Shown piece by piece: positions 15,698 to 25,224 of a stretch of DNA of 43,851 bases. Under the pieces are notes generated by a model. That model was given only the letters and a program-made list of their open reading frames with translations. It was not told where the DNA came from and searched no databases. Source of the stretch: Melioribacter roseus (GTDB lineage Bacteria; Bacteroidota; Ignavibacteria; Ignavibacteriales; Melioribacteraceae); the NCBI GenBank assembly GCA_020722085.1, contig DYLN01000015.1:1-43851 (forward strand), read 5' to 3'. Both the position numbers and the translations under genes were made by a program. Numbering within the stretch: position 1 is the first letter of the stretch; each line of letters opens with the position of its first letter.

Positions 15698-16081
15698 TTA
15701 CTTCTTAGCCGGAGTTTTCTTTTTGCCGGCTACAGTTTTACGTTTACCTTTTCGTGTACGGGAATTTGTTCTCGTTCTTTGACCTCTTACCGGGAGTCCT
15801 CTTCTGTGCCTAATTCCGCGGTAAGAACCAATATCCATTAGTCTTTTTATGTTCTGCTGAATTTCGCTTCTCAATGCTCCTTCAACTTTATATTCAGCAG
15901 TCATTACCGAACGGATGCGGGCAACTTCTTCCTCGGTCAAATCTTGAACTTTTTTATCCGGGTCGACTTCGGCTTTGGACAAAATACGATACGCTGTATT
16001 CTGACCTATCCCGAAAATGTAAGTCAATCCAATAAAAGCTTTTTTTTGTTTTGGTAAATCGATACCTGCTATACGAGCCAA
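15698..16081 (-). CDS. rpsM: 30S ribosomal protein S13
   Basis: This 127-residue head protein contacts the large subunit and the P-site tRNA. It begins [20 protein letters not shown] and ends with the basic [18 protein letters not shown] tail. The start codon is TTG, with GGAGG eight bases before it; no alternative ATG exists. It follows rpmJ by 23 bases. Confidence 0.97.
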   Translation of the reverse strand: MARIAGIDLPKQKKAFIGLTYIFGIGQNTAYRILSKAEVDPDKKVQDLTEEEVARIRSVMTAEYKVEGALRSEIQQNIKRLMDIGSYRGIRHRRGLPVRGQRTRTNSRTRKGKRKTVAGKKKTPAKK

Positions 16082-16104
16082 ATCAGTTACCTCCTAATTA
16101 GGTT

Positions 16105-16218
16105 TTAGCCTTGTCTTTGTTTGTGTTTAGGATTTTTGCAAATAACCCTAACAACACCTTTACGTTTAATTATTTTGCAATGTTCGCAAATCTTTTTGAC
16201 AGATGATCTAACTTTCAT
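16105..16218 (-). CDS. rpmJ: 50S ribosomal protein L36 (zinc-type)
   Basis: This 37-codon gene reads [20 protein letters not shown] and ends [11 protein letters not shown]. The Cys-Cys-Cys-His ligands show the zinc-binding form. It lies between infA and rpsM, its usual place. No defect is visible. Confidence 0.97.
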   Translation of the reverse strand: MKVRSSVKKICEHCKIIKRKGVVRVICKNPKHKQRQG

Positions 16219-16232
16219 TTAAGTCCCCGCTG

Positions 16233-16451
16233 CTATTTATATCTGTATGTAATTCTACCTTTATTCAAATCGTAAGGCGAAAGCTCAATGGCTACTTTAT
16301 CGCCAACCAAAATTTTTATGAAGTGCATTCTCATTTTACCGGAGATATGCGCTAAGATCTCATGCCCGTTATCCAATTTAACTTTGAAGTGGGCATTCGG
16401 TAAAGTTTCAGTTACCACTCCGTCAACTTTTATTGAGCCTTGCTTTGCCAT
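16233..16451 (-). CDS. infA: Translation initiation factor IF-1
   Basis: This 72-residue OB-fold protein binds the ribosomal A site during initiation. It matches IF-1 throughout: [56 protein letters not shown]. It starts three bases after the map stop. Length and sequence are normal. Confidence 0.98.
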   Translation of the reverse strand: MAKQGSIKVDGVVTETLPNAHFKVKLDNGHEILAHISGKMRMHFIKILVGDKVAIELSPYDLNKGRITYRYK

Positions 16452-16454
16452 AAA

Positions 16455-17216
16455 TTAAACCCTTGTTAATATTTCCGGTTTCCCATCTATGATAGCAATA
16501 GTATGCTCAAAATGTGCAGATGGTGAGCCGTCCGATGTATAAACAGTCCACCCATCTTCGGCAATTTTTACTTTATAAGAACCTGCATTAACCATGGGTT
16601 CAATTGCAAGAGTCATACCGTTTTTTAAAACTGCCCCGGACCCTTTCCTACCGAAATTAGGCACTTGAGGATCCTCGTGCAAATATTTTCCAACTCCGTG
16701 TCCACAAAGATCTCTTACGACCGAAAAGCCGTTTTTTTCGACATAGCTTTGCACGGAATTAGAAATATCCCCGACCCGATTTTTTGCTACAGCCTGTTCG
16801 ATTCCGATATAGAGAGATTCTTCCGTAACGCGCAGCAATTCTTTTTTTTCGTTTGAAATCTCTCCAATGGCAACAGTTAATGCTGCATCTCCGAAATAAC
16901 CGTTTTTCTCGACACCAACATCGAGGGAAAGGATTTCCCCTTCTTTCAGAACACGACCGTCGGGAATTCCGTGTACAACCTCATCATCAATTGAAGAACA
17001 AATTGAGCCGGGAAAATCGAAAGAACCGGCTTGCGAGTACCCTTTAAATGCTGCACGGGCATTATTACTCAAAATATAATCTGAAGCAATCCGGTCGAGT
17101 TCAATAGTTTTAACTCCGGGTTTTGCATATTTCTTCAGCAACTGCAAAGTTTCGGCAACTATTAAACAGCTTTCTCTTATTCTATCAATTTCCTGTTTTG
17201 TTTTTATTAAAATCAC
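16455..17216 (-). CDS. map: Methionine aminopeptidase, type I
   Basis: This 253-residue metalloenzyme removes the N-terminal Met from nascent proteins. The five metal ligands are visible: Asp in LSLDVGVEKNGYFGD (two Asp), His in GHGVGKYLHEDP, Glu in LAIEPMVNAG and Glu in HFEHTIAI. A type I enzyme lacking the type II insert is clear. The start is GTG, eleven bases after secY. adk, often found between secY and map, is absent here. Confidence 0.97.
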   Translation of the reverse strand: MILIKTKQEIDRIRESCLIVAETLQLLKKYAKPGVKTIELDRIASDYILSNNARAAFKGYSQAGSFDFPGSICSSIDDEVVHGIPDGRVLKEGEILSLDVGVEKNGYFGDAALTVAIGEISNEKKELLRVTEESLYIGIEQAVAKNRVGDISNSVQSYVEKNGFSVVRDLCGHGVGKYLHEDPQVPNFGRKGSGAVLKNGMTLAIEPMVNAGSYKVKIAEDGWTVYTSDGSPSAHFEHTIAIIDGKPEILTRV

Positions 17217-17227
17217 ATTAGTACTGC

Positions 17228-18565
17228 TTAAAATCTTCTACCTTTCAATTTACCACCTTTCATAAAGCCGTCGTAATGGCGCATAAGTAAATGAGATTCA
17301 ATCTGCTGCAATGTATCAAGCGCAACTCCAACAATAATAAGCAGGCTTGTTCCGCCGAAAAAAGAAGCAAAACTTCCGGATACACCGAAGCGTGAAACAA
17401 AAGCCGGTAGTATTGCAACGATTGCCAGAAAGATTGAACCGGGTAAAGTGATTTTGGTTAAAATATTGTCAATAAACTCGCTGGTTTGTTTGCCAGGACG
17501 AATACCCGGAATAAAACCGCCTTGTTTTTTCATTGTTTCAGCTACTTCCTGTGGATTGAAGGCAATAGCTGTATAAAAATAAGTAAAGAACACAATCATC
17601 AGGGCATATATTGCCGAATATGTAAATGATCTATATGTAAAATACCCCGCAATAGATGCAGCAAATTCACTATTCGGGAAAAATGATAGAATCGTACTCG
17701 GTAAAAACATGATTGCTTGGGCAAAGATAATAGGCATAACTCCAGCAGTGTTAACACGCAGAGGGATATACTGGGTTACACCTCCGTATACTTTTCTTCC
17801 TACAACTCTTTTAGCATATTGAACCGGAATTCTACGAGTACCCTGCGTTACAAGAACAACACCGGCAATTACAAGAACCATGAATGAGATAATAACTACT
17901 TCTATCACCAAATTTCTCTGCCCTGCCGAAAGAAGTCTATATTCATCCAAAATAGCAAACGGGAACCGATTGATAATTCCAATAAAGATTATAAGCGAGA
18001 TCCCATTTCCAATCCCTTTTTCAGTAATTTGTTCACCCATCCACATCATGAAAATTGTGCCTGCAACTAAGAAAATAATTGTTGAAATGGACCAGCCCAA
18101 ACCTCTTATTGCTTCTGGAACGACAGGCATATTATTATAATTCAAACTCAGCAGGTGAATTGTTACACCCCAAGCTTGCATTGCAGAAATAATTACTGTT
18201 CCATACCTAGTCCACTGAGTAATTTTTTTTCTTCCTTCTTCACCTTCCCTTTGCAATTTTTGAATATACGGAATAACTGCACCGGCAAGCTGAAGAATAA
18301 TAGATGCACTTATGTAAGGCATTATACCGAGCGCAAATACTGCTGCATTAGAAAATGCACCGCCTACAAACAAATCATACAGCCCGAATAAATTGTTTGA
18401 TGTTGTATTAGACATCGCTTCCGATAATAAACGAGTATCTATACCGGGAAGTGTAATATGTGCGCCTATTCTAACGATAAGCAGCAAAGCCAGAGTATAA
18501 ATTATTCTCTGCCTTAGTTCATGAATTTTAAAAATATTTCTGAAAGTATCCTGAAATTTGCTCAT
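17228..18565 (-). CDS. secY: Preprotein translocase subunit SecY
   Basis: This 445-residue inner-membrane channel has ten predicted helices. Diagnostic stretches are the plug-region GIMPYISASIILQL, the KITQWTRYGT cytoplasmic loop, and IPGIRPGKQTSEFIDNILT near the C-terminal loops that bind SecA and ribosome. It works with SecE, encoded at the other end of the window. It overlaps rplO by one base (TAATG). Length and ends are normal. Confidence 0.98.
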   Translation of the reverse strand: MSKFQDTFRNIFKIHELRQRIIYTLALLLIVRIGAHITLPGIDTRLLSEAMSNTTSNNLFGLYDLFVGGAFSNAAVFALGIMPYISASIILQLAGAVIPYIQKLQREGEEGRKKITQWTRYGTVIISAMQAWGVTIHLLSLNYNNMPVVPEAIRGLGWSISTIIFLVAGTIFMMWMGEQITEKGIGNGISLIIFIGIINRFPFAILDEYRLLSAGQRNLVIEVVIISFMVLVIAGVVLVTQGTRRIPVQYAKRVVGRKVYGGVTQYIPLRVNTAGVMPIIFAQAIMFLPSTILSFFPNSEFAASIAGYFTYRSFTYSAIYALMIVFFTYFYTAIAFNPQEVAETMKKQGGFIPGIRPGKQTSEFIDNILTKITLPGSIFLAIVAILPAFVSRFGVSGSFASFFGGTSLLIIVGVALDTLQQIESHLLMRHYDGFMKGGKLKGRRF

Positions 18566-19029
18566 TAATCTTTAATCTCTTTTGTGGTTCCGCCAGCGGA
18601 TTCAATTTTTTGTTTCGCAGAAGAACTAAATGCATTAGCTTCAACATTCAGTTTTGCCTTTAGCTCGCCGTTTCCTAAAATTTTATAGGGAGCGGCAGCT
18701 TTTGAAATAATCCTATTTTTATACAACACGACGGCATTTATAACACCATCTTCAACTTTCTTTTTGTCAATGAGTTCCTGAAGTCTGTTTAAATTAACCA
18801 CCTGGTATTCAATTCTAAACGGATTCTTAAAACCCCGTTTAGGAACTCTTCTCTGCAGCGGCATCTGACCGCCTTCAAACCAAATTTTATATTTTGCACC
18901 GGACCTGGACCTTTGTCCGTTCATACCTCTTGTTGCTGTTCCGCCGTGCCCAGAACCTTCGCCTCGACCGATTCTCTTAACTTTATTTTTTGAACCTTTA
19001 GCATATTTCAAATTACTAAGAATATCCAT
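18565..19029 (-). CDS. rplO: 50S ribosomal protein L15
   Basis: This 154-residue L15 shows the Gly/Arg-rich N-terminus (KRIGRGEGSGHGGTATRGMNG, RSRSGAKYKIWFEGGQMPL) and the C-terminal EANAFSSSAKQKIESAGG end. It is a core large-subunit protein. It lies nine bases after rpmD and overlaps secY by one base. Confidence 0.97.
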   Translation of the reverse strand: MDILSNLKYAKGSKNKVKRIGRGEGSGHGGTATRGMNGQRSRSGAKYKIWFEGGQMPLQRRVPKRGFKNPFRIEYQVVNLNRLQELIDKKKVEDGVINAVVLYKNRIISKAAAPYKILGNGELKAKLNVEANAFSSSAKQKIESAGGTTKEIKD

Positions 19030-19038
19030 TTAATCACC

Positions 19039-19230
19039 TTATGCTTCTTTAATTTCTTCAACTTTCAAAAGATGCGATACTTTCCTAATCATTCCACGTA
19101 TTTGGGGTGTATCGTTCTTTATTACATAATAGTTCGGTCTCCCTAATCCAAGCGCCTCAATAGTAAGCTTTTGGTTTTTAGGTCTATCGATAACACTTCC
19201 TGTTTGAATTATTTTCAATTTCTTTGCCAT
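19039..19230 (-). CDS. rpmD: 50S ribosomal protein L30
   Basis: This 63-residue protein reads as L30: KLKIIQTGSVIDRPKNQKLT, LGLGRPNYYVIKNDTPQIRG, then MIRKVSHLLKVEEI. It lies between rpsE and rplO, its normal place. Nothing is unusual. Confidence 0.97.
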   Translation of the reverse strand: MAKKLKIIQTGSVIDRPKNQKLTIEALGLGRPNYYVIKNDTPQIRGMIRKVSHLLKVEEIKEA

Positions 19231-19242
19231 TTAAGTCCTCAA

Positions 19243-19761
19243 TTACGTATTGAATAATTCGCTTACATTCATACCTCTTTTATAAGCCATGCTTCGGGCG
19301 TCTATAATAGAGAGCAAGCCATTCAAAGTTGCTTTAACCTGGTTGTGCGGGTTGCTTGATCCTAGAGACTTAGTCAAAACGTCCTGCACACCGGCAGCTT
19401 CTAAAACTGCACGGACACCACCGCCTGCAATCAGTCCGGTACCTGGCGAAGCCGGTTTCAACAAAACTTTACCTGCACCAAATTTGCCAATTATTTCGTG
19501 AGGAATAGTTCCTTTAATTACCGAAACCCGGTAAACATTTTTCTTAGCATCGTCTATTCCTTTGGAGATTGCATCAGTTACTTCGTTAGCTTTTCCGAGT
19601 CCCACCCCTACGTGTCCGTTACCGTCACCAACTACAACTATTGCATTAAAGCTGAATCTCCTTCCGCCTTTTACTACTTTAGCTACTCTATTGATATGAA
19701 CAATTTTTTCTTTAAGATTTTCAAGACCCGAGATTTTTCTGTTCCTCAAGTTTAACTCCAT
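19243..19761 (-). CDS. rpsE: 30S ribosomal protein S5
   Basis: S5 shapes the decoding site and mRNA entry. The ATG at 19761 ([16 protein letters not shown]) is the true start; an open frame running 60 bases further upstream only reads through into a tRNA gene. Conserved parts are [36 protein letters not shown], and [20 protein letters not shown]. There is no Shine-Dalgarno sequence. The leader is the 31 bases between the tRNA-Gln 3' end and the ATG, so the mRNA 5' end may be made by tRNA processing. Confidence 0.97.
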   Translation of the reverse strand: MELNLRNRKISGLENLKEKIVHINRVAKVVKGGRRFSFNAIVVVGDGNGHVGVGLGKANEVTDAISKGIDDAKKNVYRVSVIKGTIPHEIIGKFGAGKVLLKPASPGTGLIAGGGVRAVLEAAGVQDVLTKSLGSSNPHNQVKATLNGLLSIIDARSMAYKRGMNVSELFNT

Positions 19762-19792
19762 GATTACAATTTTTACTAATAAATTGTTTAAG

Positions 19793-19863
19793 CTGCCGGG
19801 GGAGGATTCGAACCTCCACATACGGCTCCAAAGGCCGCTGTCCTGCCTTTAGACGACCCGGCA
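19793..19863 (-). tRNA. tRNA-Gln (anticodon TTG) inside the spc operon
   Basis: The minus strand folds as a tRNA: acceptor TGCCGGG/CCCGGCA with discriminator G, a D-arm with GTC/GAC, anticodon stem GCGGC/GCCGT with loop CTTTGGA (anticodon TTG, Gln), and T-arm GGAGG-TTCGAAT-CCTCC. It is 71 bases without encoded CCA. It lies 25 bases after rplR and 31 before rpsE, in the same direction. Confidence 0.93.
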
Positions 19864-19888
19864 AGAATTTTACTTTCAACCGGGCAGG

Positions 19889-20254
19889 TCAAAACTTTAA
19901 ACCTCCTTCTCTTGCACCATCGGCAACAGCTTTAACTCTACCATGATAAGCATAACCGCCTCTGTCAAAAACGACAGCAGATATTCCTTTTTCAGCAGCT
20001 TTTTGAGCAAGAAGTTTACCTACTAGTTTGCTTTTCTGCACCTTACCCTTAGCGGTTTTTATATCGTTTTGAATTTCTTTAGACAGTGACGAAGCAGAAG
20101 CTAACGTACGACCTTTGGTATCGTCTATTATTTGAGCGTAAATGTGCTTTAGACTCCGAAATACGCTTAAACGCGGACGAGCAGTATCTCCCGATATTTT
20201 TTTGCGTATTCTGATTCGTTTTCTTTCTCTTTTTTTATTATCCTTAATAAACAT
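19889..20254 (-). CDS. rplR: 50S ribosomal protein L18
   Basis: This 121-residue 5S rRNA-binding protein has a very basic N-terminus ([16 protein letters not shown]), [20 protein letters not shown], and the C-terminal [20 protein letters not shown] motif. Length is normal. It lies 21 bases after rplF; downstream the operon is interrupted by a tRNA-Gln gene before rpsE. Confidence 0.97.
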   Translation of the reverse strand: MFIKDNKKRERKRIRIRKKISGDTARPRLSVFRSLKHIYAQIIDDTKGRTLASASSLSKEIQNDIKTAKGKVQKSKLVGKLLAQKAAEKGISAVVFDRGGYAYHGRVKAVADGAREGGLKF

Positions 20255-20275
20255 TTTCTATTAATTCTCCTGCAG

Positions 20276-20812
20276 TTACTTACCGGCTGTTTTCCCGGCT
20301 TTTCTAATTATTGTTTCGTTTGTATACTTAATACCTTTGCCTTTGTAAGGTTCGGGCTTTCTCAACGATCTTATCTTGGCCGCCACCATACCAACCAATT
20401 CTTTGTCATAGCCGGAAATTTTAATTTGTGTTGGTTGTGGTATTTCTATTTTTATTCCATCCGGGGGAACAAAAAATATCGGATGTGAATAACCGAGACT
20501 GAATAAAACACCATTTCCCTTTGCTTCGGCTTTGTAACCAACACCTACAATTTCCAAAGATTTTGAATAACCCGTAGTAACTCCCGTTATCATATTCTGA
20601 ATTATAGCACGCGTCATGCCATGTAATGATTTGTTTTGTTTCGTATCGTCAGGGCGTGCAACTACCAACTCATCATTGTTTATTTCAAGTTTCATATTCG
20701 GGTGTATTTTAGCAGTAAGTTCACCTAATTTACCTTTTACCTTTAAAAGATGGTTATCGTAAGTAACTTGTATGCCTTTAATCTTAACAGGTTTTTTTCC
20801 AACTCTGGACAC
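20276..20812 (-). CDS. rplF: 50S ribosomal protein L6
   Basis: This 178-residue L6 has two repeated folds. It begins MSRVGKKPVKI and carries the C-terminal IRSLRKPEPYKGKGIKYTNE signature. It binds near the factor-binding site of the large subunit. The start is GTG. Position between rpsH and rplR is normal. Confidence 0.97.
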   Translation of the reverse strand: MSRVGKKPVKIKGIQVTYDNHLLKVKGKLGELTAKIHPNMKLEINNDELVVARPDDTKQNKSLHGMTRAIIQNMITGVTTGYSKSLEIVGVGYKAEAKGNGVLFSLGYSHPIFFVPPDGIKIEIPQPTQIKISGYDKELVGMVAAKIRSLRKPEPYKGKGIKYTNETIIRKAGKTAGK

Positions 20813-20833
20813 TTCTTAATCCTCGATTGTTTA

Positions 20834-21229
20834 TTACCAAATATGGCAGACTATTTCACCGCCGACATTTTCTTTTCTTGCTTGTTTATCAGTTAATAAT
20901 CCTTTGGGAGTAGAAATAACTGCAATTCCCAAACCATTTAAAACTCTCGGAAGTTCATCTTTGCCGGTGTATTGCCGCAATCCAGGCTTGCTAATTTTTC
21001 TCAAGCCTGTAATTGAAGGAGTACCATTTACATATTTCAAATGAATTCTCAGAAGATTTTGTTTATTATCTTCTATTACGTTATAGTCTCTTATAAAATT
21101 ATTTGTTTTTAAGATTTCAGCTAAACCTACTTTCATTTTGGAAGAAGGAACATCAACAAATCTTTTTTTAGCTTTAACTGCGTTTCTAATTCTTGTAAGA
21201 AAATCCGAAATCGGATCGTTAATATTCAT
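20834..21229 (-). CDS. rpsH: 30S ribosomal protein S8
   Basis: This 131-residue 16S rRNA-binding protein shows [20 protein letters not shown] at the start and the C-terminal [20 protein letters not shown] region ending EIVCHIW. In many bacteria S8 represses the spc operon by binding its mRNA; no such site was identified here. ATG start, normal length. Confidence 0.97.
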   Translation of the reverse strand: MNINDPISDFLTRIRNAVKAKKRFVDVPSSKMKVGLAEILKTNNFIRDYNVIEDNKQNLLRIHLKYVNGTPSITGLRKISKPGLRQYTGKDELPRVLNGLGIAVISTPKGLLTDKQARKENVGGEIVCHIW

Positions 21230-21245
21230 TTATTTTCTCCTGCTT

Positions 21246-21515
21246 TTACCAGCTTGATTTTTTTACACCGGGAATTTCGCCTTTAAGTGCCATTTCCCGA
21301 AGAACTAATCTTGAAACACCAAATTTTCTATAAAAACCTCTCGGTCTTCCGGTAAGCAGACATCTGTTATGTACCCTAACAGGCGACGCATTACGCGGAA
21401 TTTTCTGCAAATTTTCGTAGTCACCTTTTTCCTTCAGTTCTTTCCTTAACTGCGCGTATTTCTCGACCAGTTTTCTTCTTTTAATCTCTCTTGCTAACAG
21501 ACTTTTTCTTGCCAT
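21246..21515 (-). CDS. rpsN: 30S ribosomal protein S14 (long, zinc-free form)
   Basis: This 89-residue S14 is the long C-minus form: it has only one Cys (in [19 protein letters not shown]) and no zinc ribbon. The C-terminus [20 protein letters not shown] is typical. It helps assemble the 30S head. It lies nine bases after rplE. Confidence 0.97.
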   Translation of the reverse strand: MARKSLLAREIKRRKLVEKYAQLRKELKEKGDYENLQKIPRNASPVRVHNRCLLTGRPRGFYRKFGVSRLVLREMALKGEIPGVKKSSW

Positions 21516-21524
21516 TTTTTCCCT

Positions 21525-22160
21525 TTAGTTAATTTCTTTTTTACGGAACGGAACACCAAATGCAGTAAGAAGTTCATATGCTTCTTTATCGGATTTAGCG
21601 GTAGTTACAAAAGTAATATCCATTCCTAATATTTTTGTTACTTTATCAACATTTATTTCAGGAAAAATTATTTGTTCTTTGATTCCAATTGTATAATTAC
21701 CTCTGCCGTCAAAAGATTTATCGGAAACTCCTCTAAAGTCGCGCACACGCGGCAGGGCAATTGAAATAAACCGATCAAGAAATTCATACATACGTGCTTT
21801 TCTAAGAGTTACTTTAGCACCTATTTTCATCCCTTCACGAAGTTTAAAGTTCGATATCGATTTTCTTGCCGTTCTAACAGAAGGTTTCTGACCGGTTATT
21901 GTTTCCAAATCTTTAACTGCTTCCTCCAATATTTTAGGATCCTGAACTGCTGCACCTACTCCCATATTGATAACAATTTTTTCAAGGTGCGGCACTTGCA
22001 TTACACTTTTATAAGAAAATTGTTCTTTAAGTTTTGGAACGATATCTTTTCTGAACTTTTCATAAAGTCTCGGAGCAGGAGCTGGTTCTACAGCCGCAGC
22101 TTCTTCTGTCTTAACTTCTTTTTTAGCTTTGCTTTGCGGTTTTTCTTTTGCCATCTTCAA
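21525..22160 (-). CDS. rplE: 50S ribosomal protein L5 with N-terminal extension
   Basis: L5 binds 5S rRNA and contacts the P-site tRNA. From about residue 33 the sequence is standard ([43 protein letters not shown], ending [16 protein letters not shown]). The first 30 residues are an added Lys/Ala/Glu/Pro-rich segment. The start is uncertain: a TTG at 22160 has AAGGA seven bases before it, and an ATG at 22154 (MAKEKPQSK) is 13 bases from the same element. The difference is two residues. Confidence 0.95.
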   Translation of the reverse strand: MKMAKEKPQSKAKKEVKTEEAAAVEPAPAPRLYEKFRKDIVPKLKEQFSYKSVMQVPHLEKIVINMGVGAAVQDPKILEEAVKDLETITGQKPSVRTARKSISNFKLREGMKIGAKVTLRKARMYEFLDRFISIALPRVRDFRGVSDKSFDGRGNYTIGIKEQIIFPEINVDKVTKILGMDITFVTTAKSDKEAYELLTAFGVPFRKKEIN

Positions 22161-22202
22161 TTATTATTCCTTAAACTTAGTTCTTACATTACTATCTATT
22201 TA

Positions 22203-22526
22203 TTAGAGCATTTCCCCGCTTACTTTGCTGATTCTTGCTCTTTTCTTTTTACCTGTTTTATCGTCAATAATTATTTTTGAACCAACACGGGTAGCCTCGT
22301 TAGTTTTCGGATCAATAATCATAACGTTGGAAACATGAATTGGAGCTTCTTTTTCAATTATACCGCCCTGAGGATTTTTCTGATTAGGCTTGGTATGTCT
22401 TTTTCTGATATTAACTCCTTCAATTATCACTCTATTTTTATCTGTGAATACTTTTAATACTTTTCCGGTTTTACCAATATAATTGCCGGCGATTACAACA
22501 ACATTATCGTTCTTTCTGATTTTCAT
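22203..22526 (-). CDS. rplX: 50S ribosomal protein L24
   Basis: This 107-residue assembly initiator has the KOW motif near its start ([20 protein letters not shown]) followed by [20 protein letters not shown] and [14 protein letters not shown]. Length is normal. It lies between rplN and rplE. Confidence 0.97.
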   Translation of the reverse strand: MKIRKNDNVVVIAGNYIGKTGKVLKVFTDKNRVIIEGVNIRKRHTKPNQKNPQGGIIEKEAPIHVSNVMIIDPKTNEATRVGSKIIIDDKTGKKKRARISKVSGEML

Positions 22527-22542
22527 GATATCAATCCCTCTT

Positions 22543-22911
22543 TTATAATACTTCAGGTGCCAAAGAAATTATTTTCATAAACTTTTTATCTCTCAATTCT
22601 CTTGCCACAGGGCCAAAAATGCGTGTGCCTCTCGGTTCATTCTGAGCATTTAATAAAACGGCAGCATTTTCATCGAATCTAATATAAGAGCCGTCTTCTC
22701 TTCTGACTTCTTTTTTTGTCCGCACTATTACCGCGCGTGAGACTTCACCCTTTTTTACACCTCCTCCGGGCAGTGCAGTTTTAACAGACACAACAACCAA
22801 GTCGCCAACACTTGCATAACGTCTGTTACTGCCGCCGAGAACTCTAATACATTTAACTTTTTTTGCACCGGAGTTATCGGCAACCACTAAATTTGTTTCT
22901 TCTTGTATCAT
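22543..22911 (-). CDS. rplN: 50S ribosomal protein L14
   Basis: This 122-residue protein matches L14: [60 protein letters not shown], and [20 protein letters not shown]. It forms an intersubunit bridge. Length and place are normal. Confidence 0.98.
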   Translation of the reverse strand: MIQEETNLVVADNSGAKKVKCIRVLGGSNRRYASVGDLVVVSVKTALPGGGVKKGEVSRAVIVRTKKEVRREDGSYIRFDENAAVLLNAQNEPRGTRIFGPVARELRDKKFMKIISLAPEVL

Positions 22912-22937
22912 GATCTGAATAATCTCCTGGTAAACCT

Positions 22938-23204
22938 TTATTTCGCCTTTTCAACAATTTCTACTAAACGCCATTTTTTTCTTTTGCTTAAAGGACGGGT
23001 CTCCATAATTTTTACAACATCTCCTATACCCGCCTGGTTAGTTTCATCGTGTGCCATTAATTTGGTTGTTTTCTTAAAATATTTTTTATAAAGCGGATGA
23101 GAGACACGTCTTTCAATAGCAACAACAATACTTTTATTCATTTTGTTGCTGACTACCGTTCCAATCCTAACTTTTCTTACGTTTCTTGCTGTCTGCATAA
23201 GCAA
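22938..23204 (-). CDS. rpsQ: 30S ribosomal protein S17
   Basis: This OB-fold 16S rRNA binder shows [20 protein letters not shown], then [20 protein letters not shown] and [20 protein letters not shown]. Start choice is open: a TTG at 23204 has GGAG seven bases upstream, while an ATG at 23198 is two codons further in. Both give a normal protein of 86-88 residues. Confidence 0.96.
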   Translation of the reverse strand: MLMQTARNVRKVRIGTVVSNKMNKSIVVAIERRVSHPLYKKYFKKTTKLMAHDETNQAGIGDVVKIMETRPLSKRKKWRLVEIVEKAK

Positions 23205-23219
23205 TAAGGTACTCCTTAA

Positions 23220-23444
23220 TTATTTTTCTTTTCCCGGTTCTGCGGGGGCGGCTGCAGCCGATTGTCTTTGTTTAAGTATTGTCTTAAGTCGGGCGATATC
23301 TTTCTTAACCAACTTAAGCTTTGCAGTATTAGTCAAATTTTTTAATTCGTGCTGAAACCGTAAATCAGTGAGATTTATTTCTTCTTCCAATATTCTTTTT
23401 TTTATTTCTTCAGTGGACATTTCTTTTATTTCATACATTTTCAT
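23220..23444 (-). CDS. rpmC: 50S ribosomal protein L29
   Basis: This 74-residue helical protein matches L29 (KEMSTEEIKKRILEEEINLT, DLRFQHELKNLTNTAKLKLV, KKDIARLKTILKQRQ). A short Ala/Pro-rich tail (SAAAAPAEPGKEK) extends it by about ten residues. It lies near the tunnel exit and helps dock trigger factor and SRP. Confidence 0.97.
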   Translation of the reverse strand: MKMYEIKEMSTEEIKKRILEEEINLTDLRFQHELKNLTNTAKLKLVKKDIARLKTILKQRQSAAAAPAEPGKEK

Positions 23445-23458
23445 GACAAACCTCTACT

Positions 23459-23878
23459 TTATAATTCGTAATCGGTTCTGGCAATAATTTTCGTTTTAAT
23501 CGGAAGTTTATGAGAAGCAATTGTCAATGCTTCGTGAGCCGTTGCTTTATCAATACCGCCCACCTCGAACATAATTCTTCCGGGTTTAACTACTGCGACC
23601 CAAAATTCTGGAGCACCTTTTCCCTTTCCCATTCTTGTTTCAAGAGGCTTTTTAGTAACTGGTTTATCGGGAAAAATTCTGATCCAAACTTTACCATCTC
23701 TTTTCATTTTTCTTGAAAGAGCAACACGGCAAGCTTCAATCTGCCGGCTGGTTATCCATGCAGCTTCGAGTGCCTTAAGACCGAAGTCGCCGAAATTTAC
23801 CAAATGTCCTCGTGTAGCTTTACCTGCTCTTCTTCCTCTATGTGCTTTTCTGAATTTTACTCTTTTTGGCATTAACAT
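23459..23878 (-). CDS. rplP: 50S ribosomal protein L16
   Basis: This 139-residue protein begins [19 protein letters not shown] and has the conserved [40 protein letters not shown] and [12 protein letters not shown] regions of L16, which organises the A-site tRNA region of the large subunit. ATG at 23878. Nothing is unusual. Confidence 0.98.
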   Translation of the reverse strand: MLMPKRVKFRKAHRGRRAGKATRGHLVNFGDFGLKALEAAWITSRQIEACRVALSRKMKRDGKVWIRIFPDKPVTKKPLETRMGKGKGAPEFWVAVVKPGRIMFEVGGIDKATAHEALTIASHKLPIKTKIIARTDYEL

Positions 23879-23903
23879 GATAAGTACCCCTAAACTTTTT
23901 TAT

Positions 23904-24545
23904 TTATTCAGATAACCTTTTGCCTAAAATTTCACCGCGGCAAATCCACACTTTTACACCGATTGATCCGTAAATTGTTTGTGCAGTTGCTCTGGCATAA
24001 TCAATATCCGCTCTTAAAGTGTGCAGCGGAATTCTGCCTTCTTTATATTGTTCTGTACGAGCCATTTCCGCACCGCCTAATCTCCCCGAACACATTATTC
24101 TAATTCCTTCAGCTCCCATTCTCATCGCCGAAGTAATTGCAGATTTCATTGCCCTTCTGAAAGAGATTCTGCCTTCAATTTGTCGTGCAATATTTTCAGC
24201 TACAAGAAACGCATCCAGCTCGGGTCTTTTGATTTCCGATATTTGTATCTTGACTTCTTTATCAGTAATAGTTTTTAATTCCTGTTCAATTTGAGCAATT
24301 TCTTTTCCGCTTTTACCGATTACAACACCGGGTCTGGAAGTATGAATTGTTATAATAATATTTTTTGAAGTTCTGTCAATAATTATTGAAGATATACCGG
24401 CATTTTGCAGTCTCTTTCTTATATAATCTCTTAACTTTTTATCCTCCAAAAGCTTGGCAGAATAGCTTTTACTTTCGTACCAGTTAGATTCCCATCCTCT
24501 TATTATTCCAACTCTTAAACCTATTGGATGTGTTTTCTGACCCAA
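23904..24545 (-). CDS. rpsC: 30S ribosomal protein S3
   Basis: This 213-residue S3 begins [18 protein letters not shown], holds a KH domain ([19 protein letters not shown]) and the C-terminal domain with [20 protein letters not shown] and [18 protein letters not shown]. It lines the mRNA entry channel. The start codon is TTG preceded by AGGAGG; there is no other possible start before the conserved N-terminus. Confidence 0.98.
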   Translation of the reverse strand: MGQKTHPIGLRVGIIRGWESNWYESKSYSAKLLEDKKLRDYIRKRLQNAGISSIIIDRTSKNIIITIHTSRPGVVIGKSGKEIAQIEQELKTITDKEVKIQISEIKRPELDAFLVAENIARQIEGRISFRRAMKSAITSAMRMGAEGIRIMCSGRLGGAEMARTEQYKEGRIPLHTLRADIDYARATAQTIYGSIGVKVWICRGEILGKRLSE

Positions 24546-24561
24546 AAAAACCTCCTAATAA

Positions 24562-24906
24562 TTAACTTTTTGTTGCAACTACAATAGTTACGTGGTTAGA
24601 TCTTTTTCTTATTCTATAAGCTCTGCCCATCGGTGCCGGAGAAATTCTCTTTAATGTGGGACCAACATTGACATAAGCTTCTTTAATGAGTAATTCAGAA
24701 ATATTGTGTTTATTGCTTTCATCTTTATTCATAAGATTTGATACAGCAGAACGCAAAACCTTTTCGGCATCTTTAGAAGCGTGCTTAGGAGAAAAGTGCA
24801 GTATCTCGATGGCTTCGGCAACAGATTTTCCGCGAATCAAATCAATTAATAATCTCATCTTCCGAGGTGAAGAACCAATATACTTATGTGTTGCTTTTGC
24901 TTCCAT
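24562..24906 (-). CDS. rplV: 50S ribosomal protein L22
   Basis: This 114-residue protein shows YIGSSPRKMRLLIDLIRGKS, AIEILHFSPKHASKDAEKVL and GPTLKRISPAPMGRAYRIRK, the last being the loop that reaches into the exit tunnel. Length and place between rpsS and rpsC are normal. Confidence 0.98.
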   Translation of the reverse strand: MEAKATHKYIGSSPRKMRLLIDLIRGKSVAEAIEILHFSPKHASKDAEKVLRSAVSNLMNKDESNKHNISELLIKEAYVNVGPTLKRISPAPMGRAYRIRKRSNHVTIVVATKS

Positions 24907-24925
24907 TATAACATTACCTCAAATT

Positions 24926-25216
24926 TTAGCCCGATACTTTTGCTGCTTTTTCAGCTTTTGTGCCGGGGTGACCTCTAAAAATTCTTGTGGGTGCAAATTC
25001 ACCTAATTTATGACCAACCATATTTTCAGTGATATAAACGGGTATCATTTTATTTCCATTATGAACAGCTATAGTATGACCTACGAATTCAGGTGTAATT
25101 GTAGTTGAACGGGACCATGTTTTAATTATTTTTTTCTGATTGGAATCGTTCAGCTTCTGGATTTTCTTTAATAATTTGATATCTACAAATGGACCTTTTT
25201 TAACTGATCTCGGCAT
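24926..25216 (-). CDS. rpsS: 30S ribosomal protein S19
   Basis: This 96-residue head protein begins [19 protein letters not shown] and has [20 protein letters not shown] and [18 protein letters not shown]. It contacts S13 and the A-site finger. It starts eight bases after rplB. Confidence 0.98.
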   Translation of the reverse strand: MPRSVKKGPFVDIKLLKKIQKLNDSNQKKIIKTWSRSTTITPEFVGHTIAVHNGNKMIPVYITENMVGHKLGEFAPTRIFRGHPGTKAEKAAKVSG

Positions 25217-25224
25217 AACTTACT

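Noticed and set aside
16455-18565. Missing adk between secY and map
   Set aside because: adk is absent from this position in many bacteria, and gene spacing shows no scar.
19762-19821. Twenty-codon N-terminal extension of rpsE
   Set aside because: It reads into the tRNA-Gln gene; S5 homology begins at the ATG at 19761.
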